A DNA stretch of 64,000 nt from Halopseudomonas pachastrellae (GTDB lineage Bacteria > Pseudomonadota > Gammaproteobacteria > Pseudomonadales > Pseudomonadaceae), in the NCBI RefSeq assembly GCF_900114765.1, contig NZ_FOUD01000002.1, positions 124,001-188,000 on the forward strand. The letters run 5' to 3'. The notes beneath the pieces are model-generated. The model saw only the letters and a program-made list of their open reading frames with translations, made no database searches and was not told where the DNA came from. Of the stretch, positions 39,895 through 50,608 are shown one piece after another. Position 1 is the first letter of the stretch, and every line of letters starts with the position of its first letter. A program made the position numbers and the translations under genes.

Positions 39895-40476
39895 TCAGGG
39901 CCGTTGCCAGCAGGAAATGCCAAAGCCCTCAAGCAAACTGGCGGTCTCGCGCAGCGGCAACCCGACCACCGCGCTGTAGCTGCCTTCGATACGATCAACA
40001 AAGACTGCGCCCAGCCCCTGAATACCGTAGGCGCCAGCCTTATCTGCCGGCTCGCCGGTGTCCCAGTAATCCGCCAGCTCCTGTGCACTCAGCCGGCGGA
40101 AGCAGACCCGGCTATCGACCCGCTGCAGCGCGATACGTTCATCCCGGGCCACCGCGACTGCCGTCATTACCCAATGCTCGCTGGCGGACAAGCGGCCCAG
40201 CATGTCAAGCGCATGCGCGCGGTCGCGCGGTTTGCCGAGAATCTGCCCGCCATGCACCACGGCGGTGTCCGCTGCCAACACCACCCGACCCGGGCAGGCG
40301 GCAACGGCAGCGAGCGCCTTGTCCCGCGTCACCCGCTCGACGTAGGCCTCGGGCGACTCGCCCGGCAGCACCCGCTCATCCACCTCGCTGGGGCGCTGGG
40401 TGCAAGGCACACCGATCTGCGCCAGCAACTCACGCCGCCGGGGCGAGGCCGAGGCCAGCAGCAGCTCAGTTGACAT
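39895..40476 (-). CDS. maf: Maf-family nucleotide pyrophosphatase (YhdE type)
   Basis: A 193-residue house-cleaning enzyme that hydrolyses non-canonical or surplus nucleotides; the YhdE group prefers dTTP and UTP. The substrate loop LLLASASPRRREL is at residues 5-17 and the second conserved site VVLAADTAVVHGGQILGKPRD is at about 66-86. ATG 40476 is the family start and overlaps the end of mreD by 11 bp; the frame to 40533 is an extension into mreD. Confidence 0.93.
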   Translation of the reverse strand: MSTELLLASASPRRRELLAQIGVPCTQRPSEVDERVLPGESPEAYVERVTRDKALAAVAACPGRVVLAADTAVVHGGQILGKPRDRAHALDMLGRLSASEHWVMTAVAVARDERIALQRVDSRVCFRRLSAQELADYWDTGEPADKAGAYGIQGLGAVFVDRIEGSYSAVVGLPLRETASLLEGFGISCWQRP

Positions 40477-40939
40477 GAAAACGCCGGCGTACGCCGCGCA
40501 GCAACGAGAAGACCCAGGGCCAAAGCACCGCACTAACTACCGCCGGCAGCAGGAACAGCAAGGTCGGCGGCCGGTTACCGCTCAGGCTGTTGAGCCAGAG
40601 TGCGACCATCTGGGCAATCCCGAAGACCGGCAGCATTACCAGGCTCTGCTGCCACAGCGGGAAGCGGCGAATACGCTGATACAGCAAGAGCACCATCCAG
40701 ACCACCAGTGTCATCACCAGCGCGTTCTGACCAAACAGCTGGCCGAACAGCACGTCCGACAGCAGCCCCGCCAGCCAGGCGGTCAGCAGGCCGACCCGAT
40801 GCGGCAGCGCCATGACCCAGCACGAGAGCACCAGCGCCAGCCACATCGGGCGGGCCAGGCTGACCGGTTCGGGCAGCGGCATGACACTGAGCAGCAGCGC
40901 CACCAGAATGCTCAGGATAATCGCCAGACTAGTCTGCAT
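40466..40939 (-). CDS. mreD: Rod-shape determining protein MreD
   Basis: A 157-residue membrane protein with about five hydrophobic helices. It starts MQTSLAIILSILVALLLSVMPLP and carries LARPMWLALVLSCWVMALPHRVGLLTAWLAGLLSDVLFGQLFGQNAL, the conserved MreD core. It works with MreC and RodZ in the elongasome. ATG 40939 lies within the end of mreC (11-bp overlap); the longer frame reads antisense-like Arg-rich sequence within mreC and is rejected. Confidence 0.93.
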   Translation of the reverse strand: MQTSLAIILSILVALLLSVMPLPEPVSLARPMWLALVLSCWVMALPHRVGLLTAWLAGLLSDVLFGQLFGQNALVMTLVVWMVLLLYQRIRRFPLWQQSLVMLPVFGIAQMVALWLNSLSGNRPPTLLFLLPAVVSAVLWPWVFSLLRGVRRRFHVN

Positions 40940-41903
40940 CGGCTGCCTCCCCGGCCGGCTCGGCCTCGCTGCCGGCAGCAGCCGTCTCTGCCGCCGCCTC
41001 GTCAGTCGGAGCGGTGTCGCCTTCCTGCTCGTTGGCGCCCTCGGTGCCCAGCTCCAGCGCCGGCAATACATCGCCGTAACCGCTTTCAGGGCTGAATACC
41101 AACAGCAGGTAACGACTGCGATTGAGCTGCGCCGAGGGCGTTACCCGCACTTCGGCAAAGGACTGCGCCGGATGCCGCGTTACCGTCTGCACCCGACCGA
41201 CCGGGTAACCGGCCGGAAAGCGCTGACCAAGCCCCGAGCTGACCACAATGTCGCCTTCGCGCACATCGGCGGTGTCGCCGACGTAGCGCAGCTCCAGCCA
41301 CTCGTTGCGGCCAGTACCGCTGGCGATGGCGCGCAGGCCGTTACGATTGATCTGCACCGGCAGGCTGTGGGATGCATCGGTCACCAGCAGCACCCGGGCG
41401 CTGTGCGGCAGCACTTCGACCACCTGGCCCATCAAACCGCTGGCATCAAGAACCGGCTGGCCCAGAAACACGCCATCAGCCTCGCCCTTGTCGAGCAGGA
41501 TGCGTTGGGTAAAGGGGTTGGGGTCCACACCGATCAGCTCTGCCACCAGCACCCGCTCATCGACCAACGAGGAGGAGTTGAGCAGCTCGCGCAGGCGCAC
41601 GTTCTGTTCGGTCAGGGTGGCGAGTTTCTGCAGCTTGCGCTGCGTCAGCAGCGCTTCGGCGCGCAGTCGCTCATTGTCGGCTATCAGCTCGGCCCGGCTG
41701 GTGGTCAACTCAGAGACCGACTCCCAGGCCCGCACCGGCATTTCAGCAGCCGAATACAACGGCGCCACCAGCAAGCCGAGCTGGTGGCGCAGGGGTTTGA
41801 GGGCGTCAAAACGGGCGTCAACCACCATGAGCACGATGGACAACACCGTGAGCACGATCAGGCGGACACCGAGTGACGGCCCCTTGATAAATAGCGGTTT
41901 GAT
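40929..41903 (-). CDS. mreC: Rod-shape determining protein MreC, unusual start
   Basis: A periplasmic elongasome scaffold of about 324 residues: N-terminal membrane helix, coiled coil (about 85-115, AELIADNERLRAEALLTQRKLQKLATL) and two beta-barrel lobes, with an acidic Ala/Glu-rich tail. The conserved N-terminus reads IKPLFIKGPSLGVRLIVL in frame upstream of the first canonical start codon (GTG 41855), but no ATG, GTG or TTG lies between the preceding stop and that GTG. AGGAG (41910-41914) is six bases before ATC at 41901-41903, so AUC is the best-placed initiator. I annotate from there; GTG 41855 is the conservative alternative and would cut the membrane helix region short. Confidence 0.85.
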   Translation of the reverse strand: MKPLFIKGPSLGVRLIVLTVLSIVLMVVDARFDALKPLRHQLGLLVAPLYSAAEMPVRAWESVSELTTSRAELIADNERLRAEALLTQRKLQKLATLTEQNVRLRELLNSSSLVDERVLVAELIGVDPNPFTQRILLDKGEADGVFLGQPVLDASGLMGQVVEVLPHSARVLLVTDASHSLPVQINRNGLRAIASGTGRNEWLELRYVGDTADVREGDIVVSSGLGQRFPAGYPVGRVQTVTRHPAQSFAEVRVTPSAQLNRSRYLLLVFSPESGYGDVLPALELGTEGANEQEGDTAPTDEAAAETAAAGSEAEPAGEAADAD

Positions 41904-41974
41904 GGCAGGCTCCTCGCAGCCACTGGCGTGTTGCCGTCAAAGGCCCGCCGTGCAGTGGCGGGCCAGCAGCCGAC

Positions 41975-43126
<1,152 letters not shown>

Positions 43127-43195
43127 TTAGAAAACAGGGCAAACAGGTAGCTGATCGGTACTTCCGGAAGTGTCGCAACTCTAACAATGGCGGGG

Positions 43196-43224
43196 TTTTT
43201 GGGCAAGGCGCGCTGTGGTAAATT
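43196..43224 (+). promoter_or_regulatory. Candidate promoter of gatCAB
   Basis: TTTTTG (43196-43201) and TAAATT (43219-43224) are spaced by 17 bp, giving a leader of about 88 bases before gatC. A 12-bp palindrome ACTTCCGGAAGT (43160-43171) lies 24 bases further upstream. The 303-bp divergent mreB/gatC gap holds nothing else I can identify. Confidence 0.45.
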
Positions 43225-43318
43225 CCCGCCTTTGCCCGCATTTCCCGTGGCGAACCACCCAACGGCGCCTGTCGCCAGCAGCCAACCGGAATTCTTCCGG
43301 CTACATGGAGCTTTACAC

Positions 43319-43606
43319 ATGTCCCTGGACCGCACCGATGTGGAAAAGATCGCGCATCTGGCCCGTATCGCCATCAGCGAGGATGAAATCCCCGCTACTA
43401 CCGCCAAACTGTCCGGCATTCTGGACCTGATCGATCGCATGCAAGCGGTGGACACCAGCAACGTCACACCGCTCGCCCACCCGCTGGAAACCACCCAGCG
43501 CCTGCGCACCGACGAAGTGACCGAAAGCAACCAGCGCGACGCCTATCAGGCCATCGCACCGGCCACCGAAGAAGGCCTGTACCTGGTTCCCAAGGTCATC
43601 GAATAA
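43319..43606 (+). CDS. gatC: Asp/Glu-tRNA amidotransferase subunit C
   Basis: A 95-residue GatC protein ([24 protein letters not shown] ... [21 protein letters not shown] ... LYLVPKVIE). It wraps GatA and GatB and stabilises the complex that converts Glu-tRNA-Gln and/or Asp-tRNA-Asn to the amidated forms. ATG 43319 is the family start; the upstream frame to 43187 runs through the promoter. gatA starts 29 bases later. Confidence 0.95.
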   Translation: MSLDRTDVEKIAHLARIAISEDEIPATTAKLSGILDLIDRMQAVDTSNVTPLAHPLETTQRLRTDEVTESNQRDAYQAIAPATEEGLYLVPKVIE

Positions 43607-43635
43607 CCCTGCCGCGCCGACAAGAGACTACCCCC

Positions 43636-45087
43636 ATGCACGAAAAAACGCTGGCCGAACTGTCCCAGGCCCTGCAGAGCAAGGCGCTGTCCAGCGTCGA
43701 GCTGACCCAGCACTACCTCAAGCGCATCGAGCAGCTTGATGGCAGCCTCAATAGCTATATCACCGTTACCGCCGAGTCCGCATTGGAGCAGGCCAAGGCC
43801 GCCGATGCGCGCATTGCCGCCGGCAACGCCAGCGCCCTGACCGGCATCCCGCTGGCGCACAAGGACCTGTTCTGTACCCAGGGCCAGCGCACCAGCTGCG
43901 GCTCGAAGATGCTCGACAACTTCATCTCGCCGTACGAGTCCACCGTTACCCAGCGTTTTCTGGATGCCGGCTCGGTCAGCCTCGGCAAGACTAACCTCGA
44001 CGAATTCGCCATGGGCTCCTCTACCGAGTCCAGCTTCTATGGCCCGACTCGCAACCCGTGGGATACCGACCGCGTACCCGGCGGCTCCTCCGGCGGTTCA
44101 GCCTCTGCCGTTGCCGCACGCCTGTGCGCGGCTGCCACTGGCACCGATACCGGCGGCTCCATCCGCCAACCGGCGGGCTTCACCGCACTGACTGGCCTGA
44201 AGCCGACTTACGGTCGCGTCTCGCGCTGGGGCATGGTTGCCTACGCATCCAGCCTGGATCAGGGCGGCCCGATGGCCCGCACCGCCGAAGACTGCGCGCT
44301 GATGATGCAGGTCATGGCCGGGTTTGACGCCAAGGACTCCACCAGTGTCGACCAGCCCGTACCGGACTACAGCGCCGCCCTGAACGACTCGCTCAAGGGC
44401 TTGCGTATCGGTCTGCCGAAGGAATACTTCGCCGCCGGTCTGGATGCCGCCACCGCCGATGCCATCAGTGCTGCGGTCAAGCAGTTCCAGGCGCTCGGCG
44501 CCGAGGTCAAGGAAATCAGCCTGCCAAATGCCGAGCTGGCGATCCCGGCTTACTACGTCATCGCGCCAGCTGAAGCCTCCTCCAACCTGTCACGCTTTGA
44601 CGGTGTACGCTTTGGCTACCGCTGTGAAAACCCGGCCGATCTCACCGACCTGTACAAGCGCTCACGCGCCGAAGGCTTTGGCGCCGAAGTGAAACGCCGC
44701 ATCATGGTTGGCGCCTATGCGCTGTCCGCCGGCTACTACGACGCCTACTACCTGCAGGCGCAGAAGATTCGCCGCCTGATCAAGAACGACTTCATGGCCG
44801 CCTATGAGCAGGTCGACGTCATCCTCTGCCCGACTTCGCCGACCCCGGCGTTCAAGATCGGCGAGAAGATCGACGACCCGGTCAGCCTCTACCTGACCGA
44901 CATCTACACCATTACCGCCAACCTGGCCGGCGTACCGGGCGTTGCCCTGCCGGCCGGGTTTGCCAACGGCCTGCCGCTGGGCATGCAACTGCTGGGGCCC
45001 TACTTCAGCGAAGCCCGTCTGCTCAACATCGCGCACCAGTACCAGCAGGTTACCGACTGGCACCAGCGCGCTCCGGCCGGCTACTGA
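43636..45087 (+). CDS. gatA: Asp/Glu-tRNA amidotransferase subunit A
   Basis: A 483-residue amidase-signature enzyme that releases ammonia from glutamine. The Ser-cisSer-Lys triad is present as Lys76 (PLAHKDLFC), Ser151 ([10 protein letters not shown]) and Ser175 ([10 protein letters not shown]). It forms the GatCAB complex with its neighbours. The ATG follows AGAGACTACCCCC, with a modest ribosome site. Confidence 0.97.
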   Translation: MHEKTLAELSQALQSKALSSVELTQHYLKRIEQLDGSLNSYITVTAESALEQAKAADARIAAGNASALTGIPLAHKDLFCTQGQRTSCGSKMLDNFISPYESTVTQRFLDAGSVSLGKTNLDEFAMGSSTESSFYGPTRNPWDTDRVPGGSSGGSASAVAARLCAAATGTDTGGSIRQPAGFTALTGLKPTYGRVSRWGMVAYASSLDQGGPMARTAEDCALMMQVMAGFDAKDSTSVDQPVPDYSAALNDSLKGLRIGLPKEYFAAGLDAATADAISAAVKQFQALGAEVKEISLPNAELAIPAYYVIAPAEASSNLSRFDGVRFGYRCENPADLTDLYKRSRAEGFGAEVKRRIMVGAYALSAGYYDAYYLQAQKIRRLIKNDFMAAYEQVDVILCPTSPTPAFKIGEKIDDPVSLYLTDIYTITANLAGVPGVALPAGFANGLPLGMQLLGPYFSEARLLNIAHQYQQVTDWHQRAPAGY

Positions 45088-45101
45088 GAGGATTGACAGC
45101 A

Positions 45102-46550
45102 ATGCAATGGGAAATCGTCATCGGGCTGGAAATCCACGCCCAGCTCACCACCGCGTCGAAGATCTTCTCCGGCAGCGCCACCACCTTCGGCGCCGAAGCC
45201 AACACCCAGGCAAGTCTGGTTGACCTGGGCATGCCGGGCACCCTGCCGGTGCTCAATGCCCAGGCCGTGCGTAACGCGGTCAAGTTTGGTCTGGCGATCG
45301 ACGCCGAGATCGGCATGACCAACGTCTTTGCCCGCAAAAACTACTTCTATCCGGACCTGCCCAAGGGCTACCAAACCAGCCAGATGGATCACCCGATCGT
45401 CGGCAAGGGGCACCTGGACATCACCCTGGAAGACGGCACCGTCAAGCGCGTCGGCGTGACCCGCGCACACCTGGAAGAGGACGCCGGCAAGAGCCTGCAC
45501 GAAGACTTCCACGGCATGAGCGGCATCGACCTCAACCGAGCTGGCACCCCGCTGCTGGAGATCGTCTCCGAGCCGGATATGCGCAGCGCCAAGGAGGCGG
45601 TCGCCTACGCCAAGACCATTCATTCGCTGGTGCGCTATCTGGGCATCTGCGACGGCAACATGGCCGAAGGTTCGCTGCGCTGCGACTGCAACGTCTCCGT
45701 GCGCCCCAAGGGTCAGACCGAATTCGGTACCCGCTGTGAGATCAAGAACGTCAACTCGTTCCGTTTTATCGAGAAGGCGATCAACACCGAAGTCCAGCGT
45801 CAGATCGAGCTGATCGAAGACGGCGGCAAAGTGGTACAAGAAACCCGCCTGTACGATCCGAACAAGGACGAAACCCGCTCCATGCGCAGCAAGGAAGAAG
45901 CCAACGATTACCGCTACTTCCCCTGCCCGGATCTGCTGCCGGTAGTTCTTGAGCAGCGCTTCCTGGATGAGGTGCGAGGCGAGCTGCCGGAGCTGCCACA
46001 ACAGAAGCGCGAGCGCTTCGAAAGCCAGTTTGGCCTGTCGACCTACGACGCCAGCGTCTTGAGCGCCAGCCGCGAACTGGCCGATTACTTCGAACAGGTC
46101 CAAAAAACCTGCGGTGACGCCAAGCTGGCCGCCAACTGGGTGATGGGCGAGCTGTCCAGCCTGCTCAACAAGGAAGGTTTGGATATCGAGCAGTCGCCGG
46201 TCAGCGCCGATCAGCTGGGCGGCATGATCCTGCGCATCAAGGACAACACCATCAGCGGCAAGATCGCCAAGATGGTGTTCGAGGCACTGGCAGCGGGCGA
46301 AGGCGACTCCGCCGATGCCATCATCGAAGCCAAAGGGCTGAAGCAGGTCACCGACAGTGGCGCGATCGAGGCCATGCTGGATGAGGTCCTGGCGGCCAAC
46401 GCCGAGCAGCTCGAGCAGTACCGCGCCAGCGACGAAGCCAAGCGCGGCAAGATGTTTGGCTTCTTTGTCGGCCAGGCTATGAAAGCCTCCAAGGGCAAGG
46501 CCAACCCGCAGCAGGTTAACGAACTGCTGCGCAAGAAGCTGGAAGGCTGA
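45102..46550 (+). CDS. gatB: Asp/Glu-tRNA amidotransferase subunit B
   Basis: A 482-residue subunit that binds tRNA, phosphorylates the misacylated amino acid and completes the amidation. The family start [15 protein letters not shown], the block [14 protein letters not shown] and the C-terminal YqeY-like tRNA-binding domain ([26 protein letters not shown]) are all present. ATG 45102 is preceded by GAGAGGATTGACAGC; a TTG three codons earlier is less likely. Last gene of gatCAB. Confidence 0.97.
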   Translation: MQWEIVIGLEIHAQLTTASKIFSGSATTFGAEANTQASLVDLGMPGTLPVLNAQAVRNAVKFGLAIDAEIGMTNVFARKNYFYPDLPKGYQTSQMDHPIVGKGHLDITLEDGTVKRVGVTRAHLEEDAGKSLHEDFHGMSGIDLNRAGTPLLEIVSEPDMRSAKEAVAYAKTIHSLVRYLGICDGNMAEGSLRCDCNVSVRPKGQTEFGTRCEIKNVNSFRFIEKAINTEVQRQIELIEDGGKVVQETRLYDPNKDETRSMRSKEEANDYRYFPCPDLLPVVLEQRFLDEVRGELPELPQQKRERFESQFGLSTYDASVLSASRELADYFEQVQKTCGDAKLAANWVMGELSSLLNKEGLDIEQSPVSADQLGGMILRIKDNTISGKIAKMVFEALAAGEGDSADAIIEAKGLKQVTDSGAIEAMLDEVLAANAEQLEQYRASDEAKRGKMFGFFVGQAMKASKGKANPQQVNELLRKKLEG

Positions 46551-46606
46551 ACCGGCGGGCGGCGGCGTGGTCTCAGATCGCGCCTCCGCCACCCGGGACT
46601 CTCCCC

Positions 46607-46999
46607 ATGCTTCGCGCGCTACTGATCGTCATCGCTACCCTGCTGGCCAGCAGCGTCATGGCCGACGATCTCTCGCTGGGCGACCCCGGCTGGACCCAGA
46701 CCGGCAAAGCCTCCTACTACTCCTCCCGCCTGCACGGTCGGCGCACCGCCAGCGGCGAGCCTTATGATGAAACCGACCTCACCGCAGCTCATCCGCAGCT
46801 GCCCTTCGGCACCCTGGTTGAGGTGACCAACCTGTACAACAACCGTTCGGTTGTTCTGCGCATCAACGACCGCGGCCCCTTTGTCGGCCACCGAATCATC
46901 GACGTGTCACAGAGCGCCGCGGAGCTGCTCGGCATGATTCGCGCCGGCAGCGCACGGGTGCGTATCGAGGTGCTGGACCCGGACCAGCAAAGCGAATAA
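46607..46999 (+). CDS. Small RlpA-like septal/secreted protein
   Basis: A 130-residue secreted protein: signal peptide (about 1-19, ending SSVMADD) followed by one double-psi beta-barrel RlpA domain (TGKASYYSSRLHGRRTASGEPYDETDLTAAHPQLPFGT ... VVLRINDRGPFVGHRIIDVSQSAAELLG). The catalytic-type Asp in NDRGPF is present. It lacks both the lipobox Cys and the SPOR domain of full-length RlpA, so it is a minimal version that probably acts on denuded glycan or is only a structural relative. It lies 56 bp after gatB. Confidence 0.88.
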   Translation: MLRALLIVIATLLASSVMADDLSLGDPGWTQTGKASYYSSRLHGRRTASGEPYDETDLTAAHPQLPFGTLVEVTNLYNNRSVVLRINDRGPFVGHRIIDVSQSAAELLGMIRAGSARVRIEVLDPDQQSE

Positions 47000-47149
47000 A
47001 CGGAACCTTTGCTCCTGCGGGCTATCCTCTATCAGGTAACGAGTGGAAACAAAGCGGACATCGGCGCCCTGTGGGTCGACTGTCGGCCGCGTGCTGCTCG
47101 CCCACCGAGCCGGTCACCTGACCGGCATACGCAGGACAAGGAGATCTGC

Positions 47150-49198
47150 ATGACTGACGCCAAGCGTGGCTGGCAATCAACCGTACTGGTTCCCGTGTTT
47201 GCCCCTGCCGTGATTGTCACCCTGCTGCTGGTCATCGGCACCATCAGCAACCCTGAGCTGGCCGGCTCACTGTTCTCCAGTACGCTGGCCTACATCACCG
47301 AAACCTTTGGCTGGTTCTACATGCTGGCGGTCGCCAGCTTTTTGCTGTTCGTGGTGCTGGTCGCCTGCAGCAGCTGGGGCAATATCCGCCTAGGGCCGGA
47401 TCACTCGGAGCCGCAGTACAGCTTCCCGGCCTGGTTCGCCATGCTGTTCTCTGCCGGCTACGGCATCGCCCTGCTGTTCTTTGGCGTGGCCGAACCGGTC
47501 ACCCACTTTGCCAGCCCGCCCGCAGGCGCCCCGGAGACGCTGGACGCCGCCAAGCAGGCGATGCAGATCGCCTTCTTTCATTGGGGCTTTCATATCTGGG
47601 CGATCTACGGGCTGGTCGGCCTGGTGCTGGCCTACTTTGCCTTTCGCCACGGTCTGCCGCTGTCGATGCGCTCAGCCCTCTATCCGCTGATTGGTGAGCG
47701 CATTCACGGCCCCATCGGGCACACCGTGGACGTGGTCGCCATTCTCGGCACCCTGTTCGGTATCGCCACCACCCTGGGCCTCTCGGTGGCGCAGATCAAT
47801 GCGGGGCTGAACTACCTCTGGCCGAGCATTCCAGTGGCCAGCAACGTGCAGGTCACCGCCATTGCGGTGGTCACCGGCCTGGCGCTGTTCTCGGTGGTGG
47901 CCGGCCTGGACAAGGGGGTCAAGAACCTCTCCATCCTCAACATGGTGCTGGCAGTATCGCTGATGCTGTTCGTGTTTCTGGTTGGCCCGTCGATCTTTAT
48001 CCTCGAGGCATTCTTGCAGAATACCGGCAGCTATCTGAATAACATTGTCGAGCGCACCTTCAACCTGCAGGCCTACACCCATAGCGACTGGATCGGCAAC
48101 TGGACGCTGTTCATCTTCGGCTGGACCATCGCCTGGGCGCCCTTTGTCGGGCTGTTTATCGCCAAAATCAGCCGTGGGCGCACCATTCGCCAGTTCGTTT
48201 TTGGCGTGATGCTGGTGCCGACTATGTTCACCTTCCTGTGGTTCTCGGTCTTTGGTGACACGGCCCTGCACCTGATCATGAACGAGGGTTACACCACCTT
48301 GATCAGCGAAGTGCAGGCAGACAAGGCCATCGCCCTGTTCAAGCTGTTCGAACACTTGCCGCTGACCTCGACCGTGTCCTTCATCACGGTGGTGCTGATC
48401 GTAACCTTCTTCGTGACCTCCTCTGACTCGGGCTCGCTGGTGATCGACTCGCTGGCCTCCGGCGGTGTGATGCAGACGCCGGTCTGGCAGCGCGCGTTCT
48501 GGGCCATTCTGGAGGGCGTTGTAGCGGCAGTATTGTTGATTGCCGGCGGCCTGAGCGCCCTGCAAACCATGACCATCGTCACCGCCCTGCCCTTTGCCAT
48601 CATCATGATCATTGCCATGCTCGGCATGTGGCGGGCACTGGTGATCGAAGGGCACCGCGACGTCAGTCTGCAGCACCAGATGCAAGTCAGTCGCTACAGC
48701 GACAACAGCCTGGCTACCAACTGGAAAAAGCGCCTGGCCGGTATCGTCAACTTTCCTGACCGCACGGCGGTGGAAGGCTTTATCAACAAGACCGTCATGC
48801 CAGCGATGCAGCGCCTGAGCGATGCGCTGGTTGAGCAGGGTTGGCCAACCAAGGCAGAGCGCGACCCGGAGAACGGTCGGGTGTATCTGGAAATCCACAA
48901 GCCGGATCAGCTCGACTTCATCTACGAGGTGCGTCTGCGTGAGTATCTGCGCCCCGACTTTGCCTACCCCGAAATGCGCCGCACCGACAACAACGAGCAG
49001 CAGCATTACTACCGGGCAGAAGTCTTCCTGCGTCGCGGCGGCCAGACCTACGATGTCTACGGCTACGACGAGCAGGAAATCATCGGCGACATTCTGGATC
49101 ACTTCGAGAAGTACCTGCACTTCCTGCACATTTCCCCGGGCGTACTGCCGTGGAATATGGCCGAGCACGACGAAATGCTTCAGCCTCCTACCACCTGA
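47150..49198 (+). CDS. BCCT-family betaine/choline/carnitine transporter
   Basis: A 682-residue secondary transporter with 12 predicted helices and the family signature around FHWGFHIWAIYGLVGLVLAYFAFR (about residues 145-168), plus SDSGSLVIDSLASGG. The C-terminal ~130 residues form a cytoplasmic extension (RLREYLRPDFAYPEMRRTDNNEQQHYYRAEVFLRRGG) as in BetT/OpuD-type proteins, where it helps sense osmotic stress. The substrate is probably choline or glycine betaine. AAGGAG lies 6 bases before ATG 47150. A strong terminator follows. Confidence 0.9.
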   Translation: MTDAKRGWQSTVLVPVFAPAVIVTLLLVIGTISNPELAGSLFSSTLAYITETFGWFYMLAVASFLLFVVLVACSSWGNIRLGPDHSEPQYSFPAWFAMLFSAGYGIALLFFGVAEPVTHFASPPAGAPETLDAAKQAMQIAFFHWGFHIWAIYGLVGLVLAYFAFRHGLPLSMRSALYPLIGERIHGPIGHTVDVVAILGTLFGIATTLGLSVAQINAGLNYLWPSIPVASNVQVTAIAVVTGLALFSVVAGLDKGVKNLSILNMVLAVSLMLFVFLVGPSIFILEAFLQNTGSYLNNIVERTFNLQAYTHSDWIGNWTLFIFGWTIAWAPFVGLFIAKISRGRTIRQFVFGVMLVPTMFTFLWFSVFGDTALHLIMNEGYTTLISEVQADKAIALFKLFEHLPLTSTVSFITVVLIVTFFVTSSDSGSLVIDSLASGGVMQTPVWQRAFWAILEGVVAAVLLIAGGLSALQTMTIVTALPFAIIMIIAMLGMWRALVIEGHRDVSLQHQMQVSRYSDNSLATNWKKRLAGIVNFPDRTAVEGFINKTVMPAMQRLSDALVEQGWPTKAERDPENGRVYLEIHKPDQLDFIYEVRLREYLRPDFAYPEMRRTDNNEQQHYYRAEVFLRRGGQTYDVYGYDEQEIIGDILDHFEKYLHFLHISPGVLPWNMAEHDEMLQPPTT

Positions 49199-49213
49199 CA
49201 CCAACAGCTGTCA

Positions 49214-49254
49214 GGCACAAAAAAACCGGCGCATGGGCCGGTTTTTTTTGTGCC
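49214..49254. terminator. Bidirectional rho-independent terminator
   Basis: A stem of about 17 bp, GGCACAAAAAAACCGGC and GCCGGTTTTTTTTGTGCC around the loop GCATGG, contains an A-run on one side and a T-run of eight on the other. It serves both the BCCT gene (plus) and the YajG-like lipoprotein gene (minus), which converge on it. Confidence 0.9.
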
Positions 49255-49260
49255 AGGACC

Positions 49261-49845
49261 TTACTGCTGCAGGATCTGAATGATCGCCGGATCCTGGAAT
49301 ACGCGGGTCAGGGCGTCGCTCATGACATCAGTCACCAGCTGGGTATTGGTCTGCTCGTTCGGCGCATAACCAAAGCGCTGCTGCAGCGAGGAGCTGTAAC
49401 GGCCCTGGTAGTTCTTGTTCATGTTGCGCGCCTCGGCAACAAAGGTGGCGCTGATATCGGCCTGGGTCACGTAGACAGAGCTCTTGGGCGACTGGTAGCT
49501 CAAGTCAGACAGGTTAAGGGTCAGGCTGTTGGCATTCGGCGTGCCCTGCGGCACAACGTTAAAGCCCAGCTGGCGCAGCGCGTTCTCGACCTGCTGACGG
49601 ACCGCCGGCAGGGTACTGTCGCTGATGGTGATATTGCTGGAATCGGGATAGATACCGCCGCGGGTGCCCAGAATCTTGCTCTGGCGCGTGTCCTGCACCT
49701 GCACGGTCACCGGCTGCTGTTGGGCAACCGGGTTGAGCGGCTTGTTGATCTGCGGTTGTACTGTCAGTTGCTGCGGGCTGTGCGCGCAACCCACCAGGGC
49801 CGCCGTCAGCGCTGCCAGCAACACCATGCCTGAACGCTTGAGCAT
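49261..49845 (-). CDS. YajG-family lipoprotein
   Basis: A 194-residue lipoprotein. The signal peptide ends in the lipobox ALVGC (Cys20). The mature part resembles YajG of E. coli: TVQVQDTRQSKILGTRGG, ITISDSTLPAVRQQVENALRQLGFNV and a C-terminal region that ends in QILQQ. The function is not known; outer-membrane localisation is expected because the +2 residue is Ala, not Asp. The last bases lie 6 bp after the shared terminator. Confidence 0.88.
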   Translation of the reverse strand: MLKRSGMVLLAALTAALVGCAHSPQQLTVQPQINKPLNPVAQQQPVTVQVQDTRQSKILGTRGGIYPDSSNITISDSTLPAVRQQVENALRQLGFNVVPQGTPNANSLTLNLSDLSYQSPKSSVYVTQADISATFVAEARNMNKNYQGRYSSSLQQRFGYAPNEQTNTQLVTDVMSDALTRVFQDPAIIQILQQ

Positions 49846-50021
49846 AAGTAGCTTACTCCTGCCATCTATCGAAAAAGTCGGTTTGTCACCGGATTGCTGC
49901 CGGTTTGGACAGGCGCAGCATACTCCGGTTCCGAGGCCGCTGACAGAGGGCCTGCACTGTCATCATCCTGCAATGCAGATAGGCCAAGCTGGCGGCCAGA
50001 ATGACTGAGGAGTCTACCCCC

Positions 50022-50237
50022 ATGCTCAACGCTCTGCTCAAGCGTCGCCGCTGCTATGCACAGCTCAGCCCCCAAGGGCTGTGTCTCGCCCTGTGGGAAC
50101 TCAAGGACGCTCCACGTCAGGGACACTGGGTCGAGGTGTGCGAGATGGAACCGCGCTGGATCGGCAAGCCGTTGCCGGCAAGCGCCCGCGTTATCCGCAA
50201 CGCCCGCCGCAACCAGTGGCGCCTGCTGCCGGCCTGA
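50022..50237 (+). CDS. Small conserved hypothetical protein
   Basis: A 71-residue basic protein (MLNALLKRRRCYAQLSPQGLCLALWELKDAP ... NAQRNQW-like end, NARRNQWRLLPA). It has no membrane segment or known motif; Arg-rich patches at both ends suggest nucleic-acid or phosphate contacts, but this is inference. ATG 50022 has GAGGAG nine bases upstream; an in-frame ATG at 50001 is also possible. The product resembles short proteins encoded near hpt-upp in other pseudomonads (recalled). Confidence 0.65.
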   Translation: MLNALLKRRRCYAQLSPQGLCLALWELKDAPRQGHWVEVCEMEPRWIGKPLPASARVIRNARRNQWRLLPA

Positions 50238-50255
50238 GCCGGCGGCAAACAACCC

Positions 50256-50549
50256 TCAACGCGCGCCGGCAGCTTCCAGCACGGCGACGTACTCTTCGCC
50301 CTGGGCGTGTTCACGCACAGTCTCGGCAAAGGTGCGGCCTTCACCGTTCACGGCATTCAGGTCAAAGCCTTCGGCCTTGAACATCACCAGAAAACGCTCA
50401 AAGTCCTCGATACGCAGACCACGGTAGGCGCGCACCAGCAGGTGATAGTCGGCTGATTCGTCACTGTTATAAGGACGCGCATTGAGAAATACCGCGACCT
50501 GCTCGTCGGTCATCGGCTCGCCGATCACCTTTTCTTTATCTTTACGCAT
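50256..50549 (-). CDS. Conserved small protein, PA4642-like
   Basis: A 97-residue, helical, acidic protein: VIGEPMTDEQVAVFLNARP, DYHLLVRAYRGLRIEDFERFLVMF and EGRTFAETVREHAQGEEYVAVL. The last part has the look of an ankyrin-like or short helical repeat. It belongs to a conserved uncharacterised family in pseudomonads (the label PA4642-like is from memory). ATG 50549 has no obviously strong ribosome site. No function assigned. Confidence 0.75.
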   Translation of the reverse strand: MRKDKEKVIGEPMTDEQVAVFLNARPYNSDESADYHLLVRAYRGLRIEDFERFLVMFKAEGFDLNAVNGEGRTFAETVREHAQGEEYVAVLEAAGAR

Positions 50550-50608
50550 GATGCTTCCTCACTGGCTCAGGGCGGGCATTGTAACCATCCGCCGCACGCC
50601 CCACCAGC

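Noticed and set aside
45081..46592. 503-residue minus-strand frame opposite gatB
   Set aside because: Mirror of a highly conserved gene, with no start signal or motif.
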